A stretch of DNA of 43,718 nucleotides. Source: Polyrhizophydium stewartii. Its lineage: Eukaryota; Chytridiomycota; Chytridiomycetes; Rhizophydiales. The translations under genes and the position numbers were made by a program. Below are positions 21,033 through 31,010 of this stretch, piece by piece; position 1 is the stretch's first letter, and each line of letters begins with the position of its first letter. The notes under the pieces were generated by a model. The model saw only the letters and a program-made list of their open reading frames with translations, had not been told where the DNA came from and made no database searches. The stretch spans positions 1 through 43,718 of the forward strand of contig JADGIZ010000023.1 in assembly GCA_027604665.1 (NCBI GenBank), given 5' to 3'.

Positions 21033-21084
21033 ACCTACGATTAGTTTCCTCCGCGAGGGACGACAGTGTCGTTGAGCAATCGGC

Positions 21085-22024
21085 TCAGTTGTTTACTTGC
21101 TCGGCCGCAAACTCCCACAGTTGCAGCTGATCACTGCGCGCGTACGCCATGCGGTGCGGAATGCGCTTGGTCGGGATCTGTGTTGCGCCGATCCGCCAGT
21201 CTGTCTGGAGCGACAAGTCCGCATTCAGGGCATCGATTGTGGCAAAGAAGTAGTCCTGATGCGGCGCGCCAACATCTAGCGCCTCGATCGAAAATTGCAC
21301 CCGACGCTCGAGTGACAGAACAACACGGCGGCGAGCACGGCCCCTGGCTGGCCGAACGAGGTCCCAGATCCGCTTTACCAATTGGAACGAGACGTCGTCG
21401 GTGTACACAATGTCTGCGCCAACGACAAGCGAGCACTCGCCACACACCTGCGCGATATCTGCATTCGTCCAATCGTACCGATTTGACAACCGGGAGGTGC
21501 TGGGGTGGCCTGCGGGCTTGGTGGTGTACTTGAACACTGAGTTATTGGCGTCGCAAATATCCAGCCTTCGCACAGAAACCCGGCCGTCTGCTCCGTTGCG
21601 GAGCACATTGCGCTCGCACAGCTCGAGGATTCCGGCGCGATCCAAATCGGTGGCGTACACATGCTTACAGCCGATTGTCGCCGATGCAAGTACGACGGCA
21701 AGCAGCCCGGCGCCGCACCCGAGCTCAAGAACCGTCCGGCCGCGAAACCGGTCCTGAGATACAACAGGGCGTGAGCGTCGGCACACCTTTTGTCGGATTG
21801 TACGCAAAAACCAAGCGCCATCACCGCACCTTCTGGTGGAACGCATATTCGCAAATCAGGAGTGCCCCACTCCAGATCTGCAACCCAACATCAGCAATGG
21901 CTGTGGCCATGCGGTGCTCGATCGCGAATGCTGAAGCTCCGAGCTTAAAAATCGTCTCGCGGGTTCGCCTTGATGTCGGCCGTGAGCCATTGCTCGGGTG
22001 GACGTGCACCTCTGAGAGAACCAT
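21085..22024 (-). CDS. METTL22: METTL22-like protein methyltransferase
   Basis: A seven-beta-strand SAM-dependent methyltransferase of the family-16 lysine methyltransferase group, closest by eye to METTL22. Exons 22024-21830 and 21753-21085 total 864 nt (287 aa). Signature parts are VLSEVHVHP near the start, IEHRMATAIADVGLQIWSGALL, the SAM-binding VLELGCGAGLL, YATDLDRAG, VVGADIVYTDD and VLSLERRVQFS, with the C terminus QLQLWEF. The ATG at 22024 gives a frame without further introns; the frame stays open to about 22141 and an upstream exon is possible because human METTL22 has a longer N terminus. The human enzyme modifies a histone chaperone-associated protein; the substrate here cannot be predicted. 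The stop lies 52 bp from the convergent WDR24 stop. Confidence 0.82.
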
Positions 22025-22350
22025 GTTTTCCACATCGTCACTGTCCGATGATGGCTGCTCGTTGGGCTCAAGCCGAGGATCGAGCCGATTCTTGGGCCGA
22101 CTGGTTTCCAAAGCGCCGCTGCCGCCCCAACGACACCGCAACGCGCTTCAGCATCTGTTCATTGCACCAGCGCCAACCGAGCCTTTGCGCCTACACTTGC
22201 GACCGGCGCGCAACCGCGCGAGTCACCCGGCCTGCCGGCTCGCTTGCTCTTGGTCGAATCGGCTGCGACTTTCGCGGCGCCGCGTTGGGTCCAACTGCAT
22301 GTCACGGCGAAAAAGTCAGATCGCGGTGCTACTTGACACACAGCAACATA
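22025..22350. other. Gap between METTL22-like and Net1-like genes
   Basis: Both neighbours are on the minus strand, so this 326-bp interval holds the Net1-like 3' end and the METTL22-like promoter, and perhaps an unrecognised 5' exon. The frame stays open from 22024 to about 22141. I see no RNA gene or repeat. Confidence 0.4.
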
Positions 22351-24463
22351 TCAAACGAACATACCATCCTTGGCGAGCTCCATTAGCAAGGACTTGCGCT
22401 TTTTGGGCTTCTTTCCCGCCAGCTTGATCGACGGGCCGTCGTCGGAGCTGTCCGAGCCGTCGTCATCGTCATCATCATCGTCGTCATTGCTCGATTCATC
22501 CTCGTCATTGCTCGATTCATCCTCGTCATCTTCAGCTGCGATTTTGGCCGGCTTGCTCGCCTGCGACGCTTGTGAAGGCGGCTGGAATGACGATGCAAGC
22601 TCGCTGAGTGACGCAAACGATCGGCTGCGGTTTGGCGGCGGCTGTCTATTTGTCGAGCTAGCGCGATCTATGGCCGCCAGGAGCTTCGATGGCGGCGGAG
22701 GCGAGCGGCGCGTGATGCTTTGCGTCATTGGGAAGAGCGGCTGCGAGTACAGGGAAGGCGATTCTTGCGAGGTTTGGTGCTCGTATTCAAACTCTTCCGC
22801 TCCCTCGGCCTGGCGCTGCGTTTCTGGCTCGTCCTCAAGCTCGGGTCTATCTTGCGACTCGTCGATTGCCTCGTCAGCCTCGTCTTCAGCTTCTGTATCG
22901 GCACCATCGTCATCGCCGTCGTCTTCAGCCTCAGCCTCGGCACCGTCGACGTCATCTTGGGCTGCATCGTCAGACGAAGACGCCATTGGTTCCTCGTCCT
23001 CGTCCTCAGCATTCGCGCCACCCCGAATGCTGCCCCGACGTGGATCAGCAGCCAACGCAGCCGGCGTGTCTGATTCCGATTCAGCGTCGTCCTCAGCCTC
23101 GGGGTCTGAGTCGGTGTCGGCAGCAGGCGAAGTGACATTTTCGATGACGCTACGGGGCTCAAAACCGTTGGTCGCAGCAGCGCCGACCTCAACGCCTTTG
23201 GTCTCGCCATCAGCCGAGTTCGCGTCGCCGCTACTCTCTTGATCTCCGTCAACGATTGCATGAGCGTCGGCTGCCGCCGCTGAGCTTTGATCCGCACTCT
23301 GGCGGAGACCCGTGCCTTCACCGACATCGGCATTGAGCGGATAAGTGTCTACGTTTGCAACATCGCAACACCGCAGCGTGCCCTTCTCACCTTTAGAGTG
23401 GACCGAGGGTATTTCTGACGTATTCTCTCGACTACGACTGCCAGTAGCCCGCGCCGCAAGGCCGGCAGGCACGCTGTATGTAGAATATGCCTCGCTTGAA
23501 GCTGAATCGCGCTCGGGGTCGGAGTTGGGTCTGGCGGCTTGTGCCTCACGGTCCGCATCGGCATTGTGGCTCTCGGCGGCTGTCGGCGACTCGGCCTCGC
23601 CATCAGAGCCGTCTTCGTTCTCTGTCTCGGGCACTCTCTCTCCGTCGCTACGGCCGGCTGCATCGTCTGCAGGCAGGTTGCCGTTGCTCGTCTCGAAAAC
23701 ATGGCTGATCTCGGCTGCCTCGGCTGCATCCGAGTCGATGTTTGTGTCGGCGACGCTTCCGTCGGCAGCTGGGAGACGTAAAATATCCTGGCTTTCGTGG
23801 AGCACTGATTTGGCCTTGCCGTTGCGCCAAGGTGCGGTCTCGCCCAGGCCGTCGTCGGAACCGGCGCTGTCCGAGCTGGGCTCGTCCGAGTCGGCGTGCC
23901 TGTGCGCGGTGTGTGCATGCGAGTCGGCGCGCAGGCGCTTTCTCGGGCTCGGAAGAGCCGAGTGCCGTGCCTGTCTCTTGGAGCCCTCTGTGCGGTGACT
24001 GGCGCGGCGCTCGCGCGGTGCTCCGCCTGCGAGTGCGACCGTCGCTGTGATGCGCTCTCCGTCCTCGAATGCATCGGCAACAAAGAGCGACTGCGGAATG
24101 ATGCTGCCGGCCGCGTTGCGGATGACCATGGAGTCCGCCAGTCTGCACGACGCCAGGGCCGTTAGATGGCGGAGCACCGCGAGCGCCGTCAGCCCGCGCA
24201 CGCCCGCGAGGCCCGGCAAGACGCTGCGCTGGGACGCACTCGAAGACGTTCTTTCCGCACTGCTGCCGGACTTCGGCCCAGAGTCCGCGCAGCAGCTCTG
24301 GGAGCGACGACACGCGGGCACGCGGAGCAGCCACGGCCAGCAGCGGGGTCTTTGCCGCCCACCAGCAGCCGTCGTCGCCGGCAGGCACCGCCTCGTCGGA
24401 CGACTGGCCCGAGTCGGCGGCTTGCGCGGACCTGGCGACGAACAAGATCACGTTGAGCCGCAT
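22351..24463 (-). CDS. Net1/Dnt1-like nucleolar protein (Cdc14-binding type N terminus)
   Basis: Two exons, 24463-24240 and 24142-22351, total 2,016 nt (671 aa). The first ~110 residues form a ubiquitin-like pattern: MRLNVILFVA, then LPELLRGLWAEV, then after a GTGCGT...GTGCAG intron the segment ELADSMVIRNAAGSI and SLFVADAFEDGERITATV. This matches the order seen at the start of yeast Net1/Cfi1 and fission yeast Dnt1, which hold Cdc14-type phosphatase in the nucleolus. The rest is disordered: Ser/Asp/Glu-rich with long acidic runs, then a basic C terminus KKPKKRKSLLMELAKDGMFV. The acidic-plus-basic make-up suits a nucleolar protein. The family call rests on a short N-terminal match and is moderate; the role is inference. 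Confidence 0.55.
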
Positions 24464-24539
24464 GGCGCGCGGGGAAGGCCGACTCACGGCCAGGCGACAC
24501 TCGTTTATTGGCCACCCAGACGCCAGGGCGAGCGGGCGG

Positions 24540-27500
24540 TCATCGGGACGACGCAGCCGTCGAGATCATGTCAAGGGCCTCAAGCTGCCGCAGCAGGCGG
24601 TTGGCGCCGCTGGGCAGCTGCGGCAGGGACTCGCTGATGTCGCTGTCAGGAATGCTGGATGCAGCGCGGGAGCGGACGGGCGTCTTGGGCGGGCCTGGGT
24701 CGCTTGCCGTCGGAGCAAGCGCGAGAGTTGTCGCGATCGGCGTAAGTGCCGGAGCGTCTGCGGCGCCTTCAACATTGCCAATGGCCTCAAAGGATCGCAT
24801 CTGGCGAAGGAAGCGGTTCGACGGCGACGATGGCGCCTCGTCAAGCGAGTCGTCACCTTCATCGGCCAGCTCGCCAGTGAACAGAGGCCTGGCGCTGCCA
24901 CGAAGCCCGCCCGCCGTGCGCGGCGTGCGCGGCGTGCGCTTGCGGTCAGGGCTGCCGATCATCACCTTCTCGACTCGAGACTGTTGAGACCCCGACGCCG
25001 AGAGAAGGCGCGCTTCGGACACGCCAAAGCTGCGCAGTCAAGTTGGCAGAGAGCACGGTTCTCAGCAATGCAGCCCTGCATCACAGAGCCGACGGGCCTG
25101 AGACTCACATGATTTGAAGGCGCCCGACATCGACATCGGGCAGACCAACACATGCCTCGATAAATTCGGCGTTGACCTTGCCACTCCGATGCTTGGACTC
25201 GTTCCAGGAAGCATAAGTGTCGAGATAAAACTTGGCCTCGTCGCTGCGGTCAAGCCCAAGCGCGCTTTCAAGCTCAAAGAAGCAAGCGCCGACGATGCCG
25301 AACGCGAAGCGGATTTCGGGCCCACGTTGGTGGGTACTTCCACGGAGCTGTGCCACAAAATCCCTCGTCGCTGCGTCGCTCATGGCCTGAGCTTGGTAGA
25401 AAGCAGTCTCGGGCCGGCGCTGCTCGCATACGCGTCGCGGCATGGCATCAGTCAGCACATGACGGCAGTCACTTTGCAAACTTGCCTACAGTAAAAACCA
25501 ACCCTGCCGTAATCGACCAGCATCCGGCGCCAGAAGGCGATGGCGGTTTCCGGGATCCTGCAGGCACCGCGCGCCGAGAGGCTTGGCGCACAGGCGACAG
25601 CCTCTGGGCTCTTGCTCTGCACGACACTCTGCACGCGCTGCAGCTGGAACAGAAGGACGAAAAACACCTCCATGTCCGAGATCGTGACCGACATCTTGAA
25701 GCCAATCTTGTCAAATCGTCCCGGCGAGAGCAGATTCGCGCGCTCGGACATTTGCGGGAGCAGCTGGCGCAGAAACTCGCGCAGTTTGCCAGAATAAAAG
25801 TGCCACGAAGCAAAGACGAGAAACTGCTGCAGATCCCATGGGTGTTCGAGTGCGGCTTTGATCGCACAGTTCTCCAATGCCGGATGAACGGTCTTGACGC
25901 CGAGAAGCGAGTAGAGCAGGTCGTCCAGTGCAACGCCCTCTTTGCGGGGAAGCCCCAGCTGGACAAAGTCGTTGGGGCTGCGCGCGTCACTGGGTTCGAG
26001 CAGCAGCGACGCGACAATGTACGCGCCTTCCGAAATGCGGCTGGGGAAGCGAAATTGAACGTGGTCCCAGAGCGGCTCTTGATCGGCGGAAACCGTCAGC
26101 CAGAGTGCGATCATGATGGGCTGGCGCAGGGCAAATCAACCTTCAAGGCTCGAGCGAAGCAGCTTGATGGCCTCTCCGATGCGCTCCGTCTCGTCGAGTG
26201 CTCGCGCCGCGCGGCAGCGGTCGCTCAGAAGGTGCTTCGCCCTGATAAAGCAGAGCCTGGCATTGTGTTCCTGCGCTCGCATGGTTCAGTCCCACCGCAT
26301 CAGGCCAGAATCGAGCACAAGCTCGAGCGCGCACCATGCGCAGGTGGGTCCAACCGTCCTGCTCATCAGGCTTGCCCAAGATGGGTATCACAGAGTCTGA
26401 TTCTTCGATTGCCTTGCGATAGTCGCGGATCAGCTGCTCGGTCGAGGCATCCATGCTACGGAGGCATTAGCGCAAGGTCAACTCGTGAGTAAGCGATAGC
26501 AGTATTGATACGTGCGGCTCTGGGACACGTACGGCGTGTTGAGACTCTGCAACACCATACGGCAAAGCACTTCGAGCTTGACGGCGACAAACTGGTTGGG
26601 GTCCTGCGCTCTGGTTCTGCTCACATTCTGCACGCTTTCTATTAGCGGCAGGGCCTCTGCTGCCGCCGCGAGCCATTCGTGGCTATCGCCGAGCGCGGCC
26701 AGCCGCGACTTGATCTCGTTGAAGGCGCTGCAGAGCTCAGCCGTGAGCACGTTGACCATTGTGAAGCGGATCGATCACGCCTTACCCCGACGCCTCGCTC
26801 TTGGCAACGTAGAACTGCAGCAGCGCGGCATAGAGCGCCGGAGAGCACCCCGCGCGCTCGAGCGATGACATGTATGTGATCTCTTCGAGCAGCTGCTTGG
26901 CGTGCGGCTCTGACATTTGCGAGCAGTCCGGCGCGCTGAGAGACAGAAGCAGGTCCTGGGCAAGTGCCATGACGTGAGACACGCGATGTTCCTTCCGCAG
27001 AGCAGCGCAGAGACTTTTCTCGACGCAAGTTTTGTGCAGATCGGGAGAATCCCGCAGCGTCAGCCAGAGTGTCGAGCCAACTCGAGAGGCGCCGCAGCCG
27101 AGATCCCGCACCGCTGAAAGGCCGACACAAGCTCGGCTCCAAGTCGCGGATCGTGAGCTGCGCGGAAGCGAGCAAGGTGGAGGCGCACGGCTAATCGATT
27201 CCCTGCTGCGTGAGCGGATCCGGCTCTGAAGACGCTCCAAATGCAGACTGATTCCCCTTCGCGCACCTCTGGAGAGATATCCAGCCGCGTTTGATCCCTG
27301 GGCGAGCCTGAGCGGGTGCATGGAGCGTCAGCCAAAAACAGCGCACAAGTAAATAGGAACATGGGATACTTGCTTTTCACACAGCTCGATGGCGGGTTGC
27401 ACCATGCCCTGCATCTCATAGACCTCGAGCAGCTCAGCCGACGCCTGAAGAGAGTCTGAATCAGCTCTGCGTCGGCGATGCTCACTTGGCGTTGCGCCGT

Positions 27501-27816
27501 ACCTCTGGGCTGGCGGGCACGGCGCGCAGATGGCTGAGCAGGCACTCCTCTGCTTCGCGCAGATGGCCCAGCTGCCTGAATGCCACGGCGGCCTTGAGCA
27601 AGGCGCCGGGCGGCTGATGAACCGGGGGTTGGGGTGAGATGGATGCTCGCAGAGGCAGGTTCGGCACGACCGCCGACGCACCGGCGCAGCAGGCCCGGGC
27701 GCTGGCGTAGCTCCCACGAGCAGCGGCGGCAGCGCTACCGCGCGCTGCGCCGCAGCCACCAGGAAGCGCTGCACGTCGTCGGCCGTCCGGAACACGGACA
27801 CGGAGGGCGAGGGCAT
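24540..27816 (-). CDS. Unrecognised helical protein with TPR-like segments
   Basis: I do not recognise this family. The frame begins MPSPSVSVFRTADDVQRFL at 27816. Early exons fit 27816-27718, 27613-27503 and 27444-27370; later borders are less certain, with the last exon ending at 24540. Helical, TPR-like stretches include GALLKAAVAFRQLGHLREAE, LLEVYEMQGMVQPAIELCE, LYAALLQFYVAKSEA, EHNARLCFIRAKHLLSD and FASWHFYSGKLREFLRQ. The C-terminal ~170 residues are Ser/Pro/Thr-rich, with SPDRKRTPRTPRT, which resembles a proline-directed phosphorylation cluster. The total is probably 850-950 residues. Meiotic Spo22/Zip4-type proteins and Golgi or nuclear scaffold proteins were considered; nothing seen is diagnostic. 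Whether it is one gene across all exons is likely but not proven. Confidence 0.5.
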
Positions 27817-27895
27817 TGGGTGGTGCAAGTCGTCTTCGTGATGCGCTGCTGACGCCGCCGCCGTGAAGACGCACAGCGGCTCGCCAGGCGCGGCT

Positions 27896-29061
27896 TCATT
27901 GCACGCAGCTCATCGCGGCCGCCTGCAGCCGCAGCTCGTCCTCACTCTCCATGGCATCCTCGATCTGCACTATCCGCGCAATCGTCGCTGCGGGGTCTGC
28001 GTCGGGGTCCGCCCCATCAAGGCTCTCCGCAAGCAACGCTTGCATGTCTGCGAGGCGGCGGCGCGCACTGCTGCGGTGCTGGTCCAGGCTGCCGTCCAGA
28101 TGCACGCCCATGTCCCTGCCGCGCTGCACAAACTCGAGCATCCTTGCATGCGACGCCATCTGCAGCAAGGCCGCGCAGCAGTTGCATGGGTCAGCATGCT
28201 GTGAAAGCGCCGATGTCGGCCGGCTTCAACGCACCAGTTGCGCCGCAAGCTCGAGCGCCCGCGGGGCGTCTCCGCACACGGCGCTCCGCTCGACGGCCTC
28301 GGCCAGATCGGCCGCCTGCAGCAAGCTCTGGTCGAATCCTTCCAGCGTGGCGACAAGCCGGCTCGGAGGCACATGGCCGGGGGGACTCTCTGGCGACTGC
28401 GAGTACGGAAGTGCATTGCGCTCTGCCATGGCCTGGATCCAGGCTCGGAGCGAGTCGGCCGTCGCCTCTGCGCTGGGGGGCTCCACCAACACAAAACGCA
28501 CGCCGACAAAGCGCAGCACAAGCTCGCTCGGCGCCGCGCCGCCGATAAGGCGGTGCGCGGGCCTGTCGGCGGGCGGGGCTTGGCGCAGCGACACGCAGTC
28601 CTCGCCCACCATCTGGCGAGGATCAACGGCGAAGCAGCCGAGGCTGTGGCCGCCAGCCGACAGATGAGCGAGCAGTGAACTCCGGCGAGGTCCGGCGTGT
28701 CCGACAAGGCGGACGTCCTGCGGGTGCACGGTCTCAGCGAGGCGGCCGACGCACGCCGGCTGGCCACAGGCGCACTCACAGTCCTGCTTGGGCCAGACGG
28801 GCTGAACCGCAGGCGGGTGCCCGGCTCGGCTGCTCTGTCGGCCGCGAGCCAGGCCTCCAGCGACTCTGCGGGCGGCGACGAGGGCAGCTCAAAGTAGCAC
28901 TCGCACTCGGCGAGCAGGACAGACACAGCGGGCTGCCCCGACGGAGCGGAGGCGGACGGCTCAAGCGCGGGCTTGCGCACGTCGACGGTCGTGTCCTCTA
29001 CGACAGGCGACGGCACGCGCCGCAGCCACGGCTGCGACTGCAGGAACTCGGTGAGGTCCAT
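27896..29061 (-). CDS. Unrecognised 342-residue protein
   Basis: Three exons, 29061-28780, 28717-28235 and 28159-27896, all joined in phase 0, give 342 residues in frame. It starts MDLTEFLQSQPWLRRV. The first two-thirds look beta-rich and globular (VSVLLAECECYFELP, HSLGCFAVDPRQMVGEDC, SELVLRFVGVRFVLVE); the last third is helical and coiled-coil-like (LLQAADLAEAVERS, ARMLEFVQRGRDMG, ARRRLADMQALLAE). No catalytic motif, signal peptide or membrane helix is seen. The helical part faintly resembles a COG8 segment, but the N terminus does not, so I do not name it. Its start lies 38 bp from the pICln stop, and its stop is 79 bp before the next gene on the same strand. Confidence 0.6.
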
Positions 29062-29099
29062 GTGTGCAAGGCAAACCACAATTTACTCGGCCACGGCCA

Positions 29100-30144
29100 T
29101 CACCGCTCCTCCTCGTCGGCATCGTCAAACTGGCCGCCCGCAGCAGTGGTGCGGTTGCCATTGGCACCCGTGTGGTTTGAGACGCCAGCACCGCTCGTGG
29201 CGGCCGGGGCGGTCTCGGGCTGGATCTCTGGGCGGGTGCGCACCCCAAAAACGCTCTCGATGTGGTCGAGCGCAGCCTGGCCTGCTTCGCTGAACTCGAG
29301 GCTCTCGGCAGTTTCAGGGTCGAATACCCATTCGCTGTCCTCGAACCGGCCATCCTCATCGTCGTCGCCGTCCTCGTAGTCGTCCATGTCCTCGTCGGCA
29401 TCGGGGTCAGGATGCATGGCGGCGCAGTCGGTCATTGCCTGGTAGATGGGGTCGACTGCGTCGCAGATGCGATCCCAGTCAGCACAGGCCCGTGCAAGCA
29501 AAGCGCCCGACGCGCTGTCGAGGCACCCACGGCTCGTCGGGTCGTCGGGGACGATCCTCAGCTCGCAAGCCACTTCTTCGAGATCGTCGCCGCCCTCGGG
29601 GTCGGCGTTGGCACGCGGCGCCGACTCAACGTGCCGGCCCTCGCGGTCGACGAATGAGCTTGTCGAGAGCTGGCAGTATATGGACGGGCTCTTGACGACG
29701 GCATCGCCCGTGCGCGAGATGGCATGAATGACGATGGTCGGATAGTCGATCGAGATGTTGGTCGAGGTCGCGGCGTCGAACCAGATCAGCTGGCTGCGGG
29801 CGTGGGCGGCCGTCAGCACGCATGCACTCCGACGATCGCGGGCGGAGGCGGGCGCGCGCTGCCGTGCACGGGCGGGGCGGCCAGGCGGCCTGTGCGCACC
29901 TCTCGGCCACGAACAGCCGGCCTTTGGGAGGAAGCGGCTCCGCGCGCAGGGGAGGGTCGAATACGATGCTGACGCCGTCCTGCTCGTGGTGGACAAGCGA
30001 GCGGGGCCGCTGCGCCTGGGCAGCTGGCGCGCTCGAGGCGGAATCGGCGGCAGCTGCGCCTGCGGCCGCGCTGGCATCCGCCCGAGGCGGGTACGATGCG
30101 GCGAGCGTCTGCACCGAGGGGGGCTCGCTCGACAGAAAAATCAT
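29100..30144 (-). CDS. CLNS1A: pICln, methylosome subunit (chloride conductance regulatory protein)
   Basis: pICln is the assembly chaperone that holds Sm proteins in the PRMT5 methylosome before snRNP assembly. Exons 30144-29900 and 29793-29100 total 939 nt (312 aa). The PH-like fold is recognisable as GRLFVAE, then SQLIWFDA, then ISIDYPTIVIHAISR, then SIYCQLST, and the family's acidic tail (HPDPDADEDMDD, then GQFDDADEEER at the end) is present. The splice AG|C restores ESQLIWFD. It is longer than the human protein (about 237 aa), owing to an Ala-rich insert near residue 25-60 and longer acidic linkers. It starts MIFLSSEPP, close to the usual SFL-type start. Confidence 0.9.
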
Positions 30145-30191
30145 CGGTGAAGTCAGGAGCCGGGGCTTTCGGCCGGGCCGAGCGACGAGGC
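30145..30191. promoter_or_regulatory. Very short divergent promoter region, pICln/PPCDC
   Basis: Only 47 bp separate the two start codons on opposite strands. The interval is GC-rich without a TATA box. The leaders of the two genes must be very short, or the promoters overlap coding sequence. Confidence 0.6.
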
Positions 30192-30959
30192 ATGCCTGCC
30201 CCCGCGACAATGAGGGTCCTTGTGGGCGTGACAGGCAGCGTCGCGAGCATCAAGCTGCCGCTGCTCGTCGAGCAGCTGCGCGAGGCGTTTGCCGTGGGTC
30301 CCTTGTGCGCAGGCATCCAGCGCGCCGCGACGCTGACCCGCCGCTACACAAGCCGCACAGCAGCCTGGACGTCAAGGTCGTGGCCACGAAGCACTCGCTG
30401 CACTTCTTTGACCGCGCGGCCCTGGGCGACACGCCGGTGCTGACGGACGAGGACGAGTGGGCGTCCTGGACCAAGATGTCAGATCCCGTGCTGCACATCG
30501 AGGTGCGTGGTGCAGAGATGCCATCGCCGCTGCGAGTACGCTTAGTAACCCCAGCTCCGTGCAGCTCCGCAACTGGGCCGATGTGCTTGTCATTGCCCCA
30601 CTCGACGCCAACACGCTCGCCAAGGCTGCCGGCGGCTTATGTGACAACCTGCTGGCACGTATCCGGCCTGCGAGTCATGCGTTTGCACCGCGAGATCTGA
30701 CTGGAGCCCCCGACAGACGTGCGTACTGCGAGCCTGGGACCAAACCAAACCCGTTGTGGTGTGCCCGGCCATGAACACGCACATGTGGACACACCCAATG
30801 ACCGCCAAGCACCTCGACGTGCTTACGCGCGATCTGGGCTACACGGTCGTCGACCCGGTCGCAAAGACGCTGGCGTGCGGCGACGTTGGCATGGGCGGCA
30901 TGGCGAGCCCGCGCGATATTGCGCTGGCGGCGCTCGAGGCAACCCAACGCAACAAGTGA
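30192..30959 (+). CDS. PPCDC: Phosphopantothenoylcysteine decarboxylase
   Basis: A flavoprotein of coenzyme A synthesis that decarboxylates 4'-phosphopantothenoylcysteine. Exons 30192-30293, 30353-30502, 30565-30654 and 30717-30959 total 585 nt (194 aa). Motifs of the HFCD/Hal3 family are VGVTGSVASIKLPLL for flavin binding, ATKHSLHFF with the catalytic-region His, NWADVLVIAPLDANTLAKAAGG, LLTCVLRAWD, PAMNTHMW (family PXMNXXMW) and the substrate-clamp CGDVGMGGMASP. The third intron has a GC donor. Some yeasts use Hal3-like heterotrimers with phosphatase-inhibitor extensions, but this one lacks any extension and looks like a simple homotrimeric enzyme. A second Met at 30210 is possible. Confidence 0.95.
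30655..30716 (+). other. GC-AG intron in PPCDC
   Basis: The donor is CTG|GCACGT, with branch CTGAC and acceptor CGACAG. It joins DNLL to TCVLRAWD in phase 0, the conserved PPCDC sequence. The only nearby GT would shift the frame. Confidence 0.8.
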
Positions 30960-31010
30960 CCGTGTATTCTGCTCTTGCTGTGTGGCACTATATCCTGCAG
31001 CGTCTGCCTG

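Noticed and set aside
22370..23242. Long plus-strand Ser-rich ORF
   Set aside because: It is the antisense shadow of the acidic Asp/Ser/Glu-coding stretch of the Net1-like gene; its composition is explained by that codon usage.
27817..27895. An intron joining the two orphan genes into one
   Set aside because: The first orphan ends in a stop after three phase-0 exons. The interval has no good donor-branch-acceptor set, and an ATG follows in the next frame.
27896..29061. COG8 or other Golgi-tether subunit
   Set aside because: Only a short helical segment resembles it; the N-terminal half lacks the expected coiled-coil pattern.
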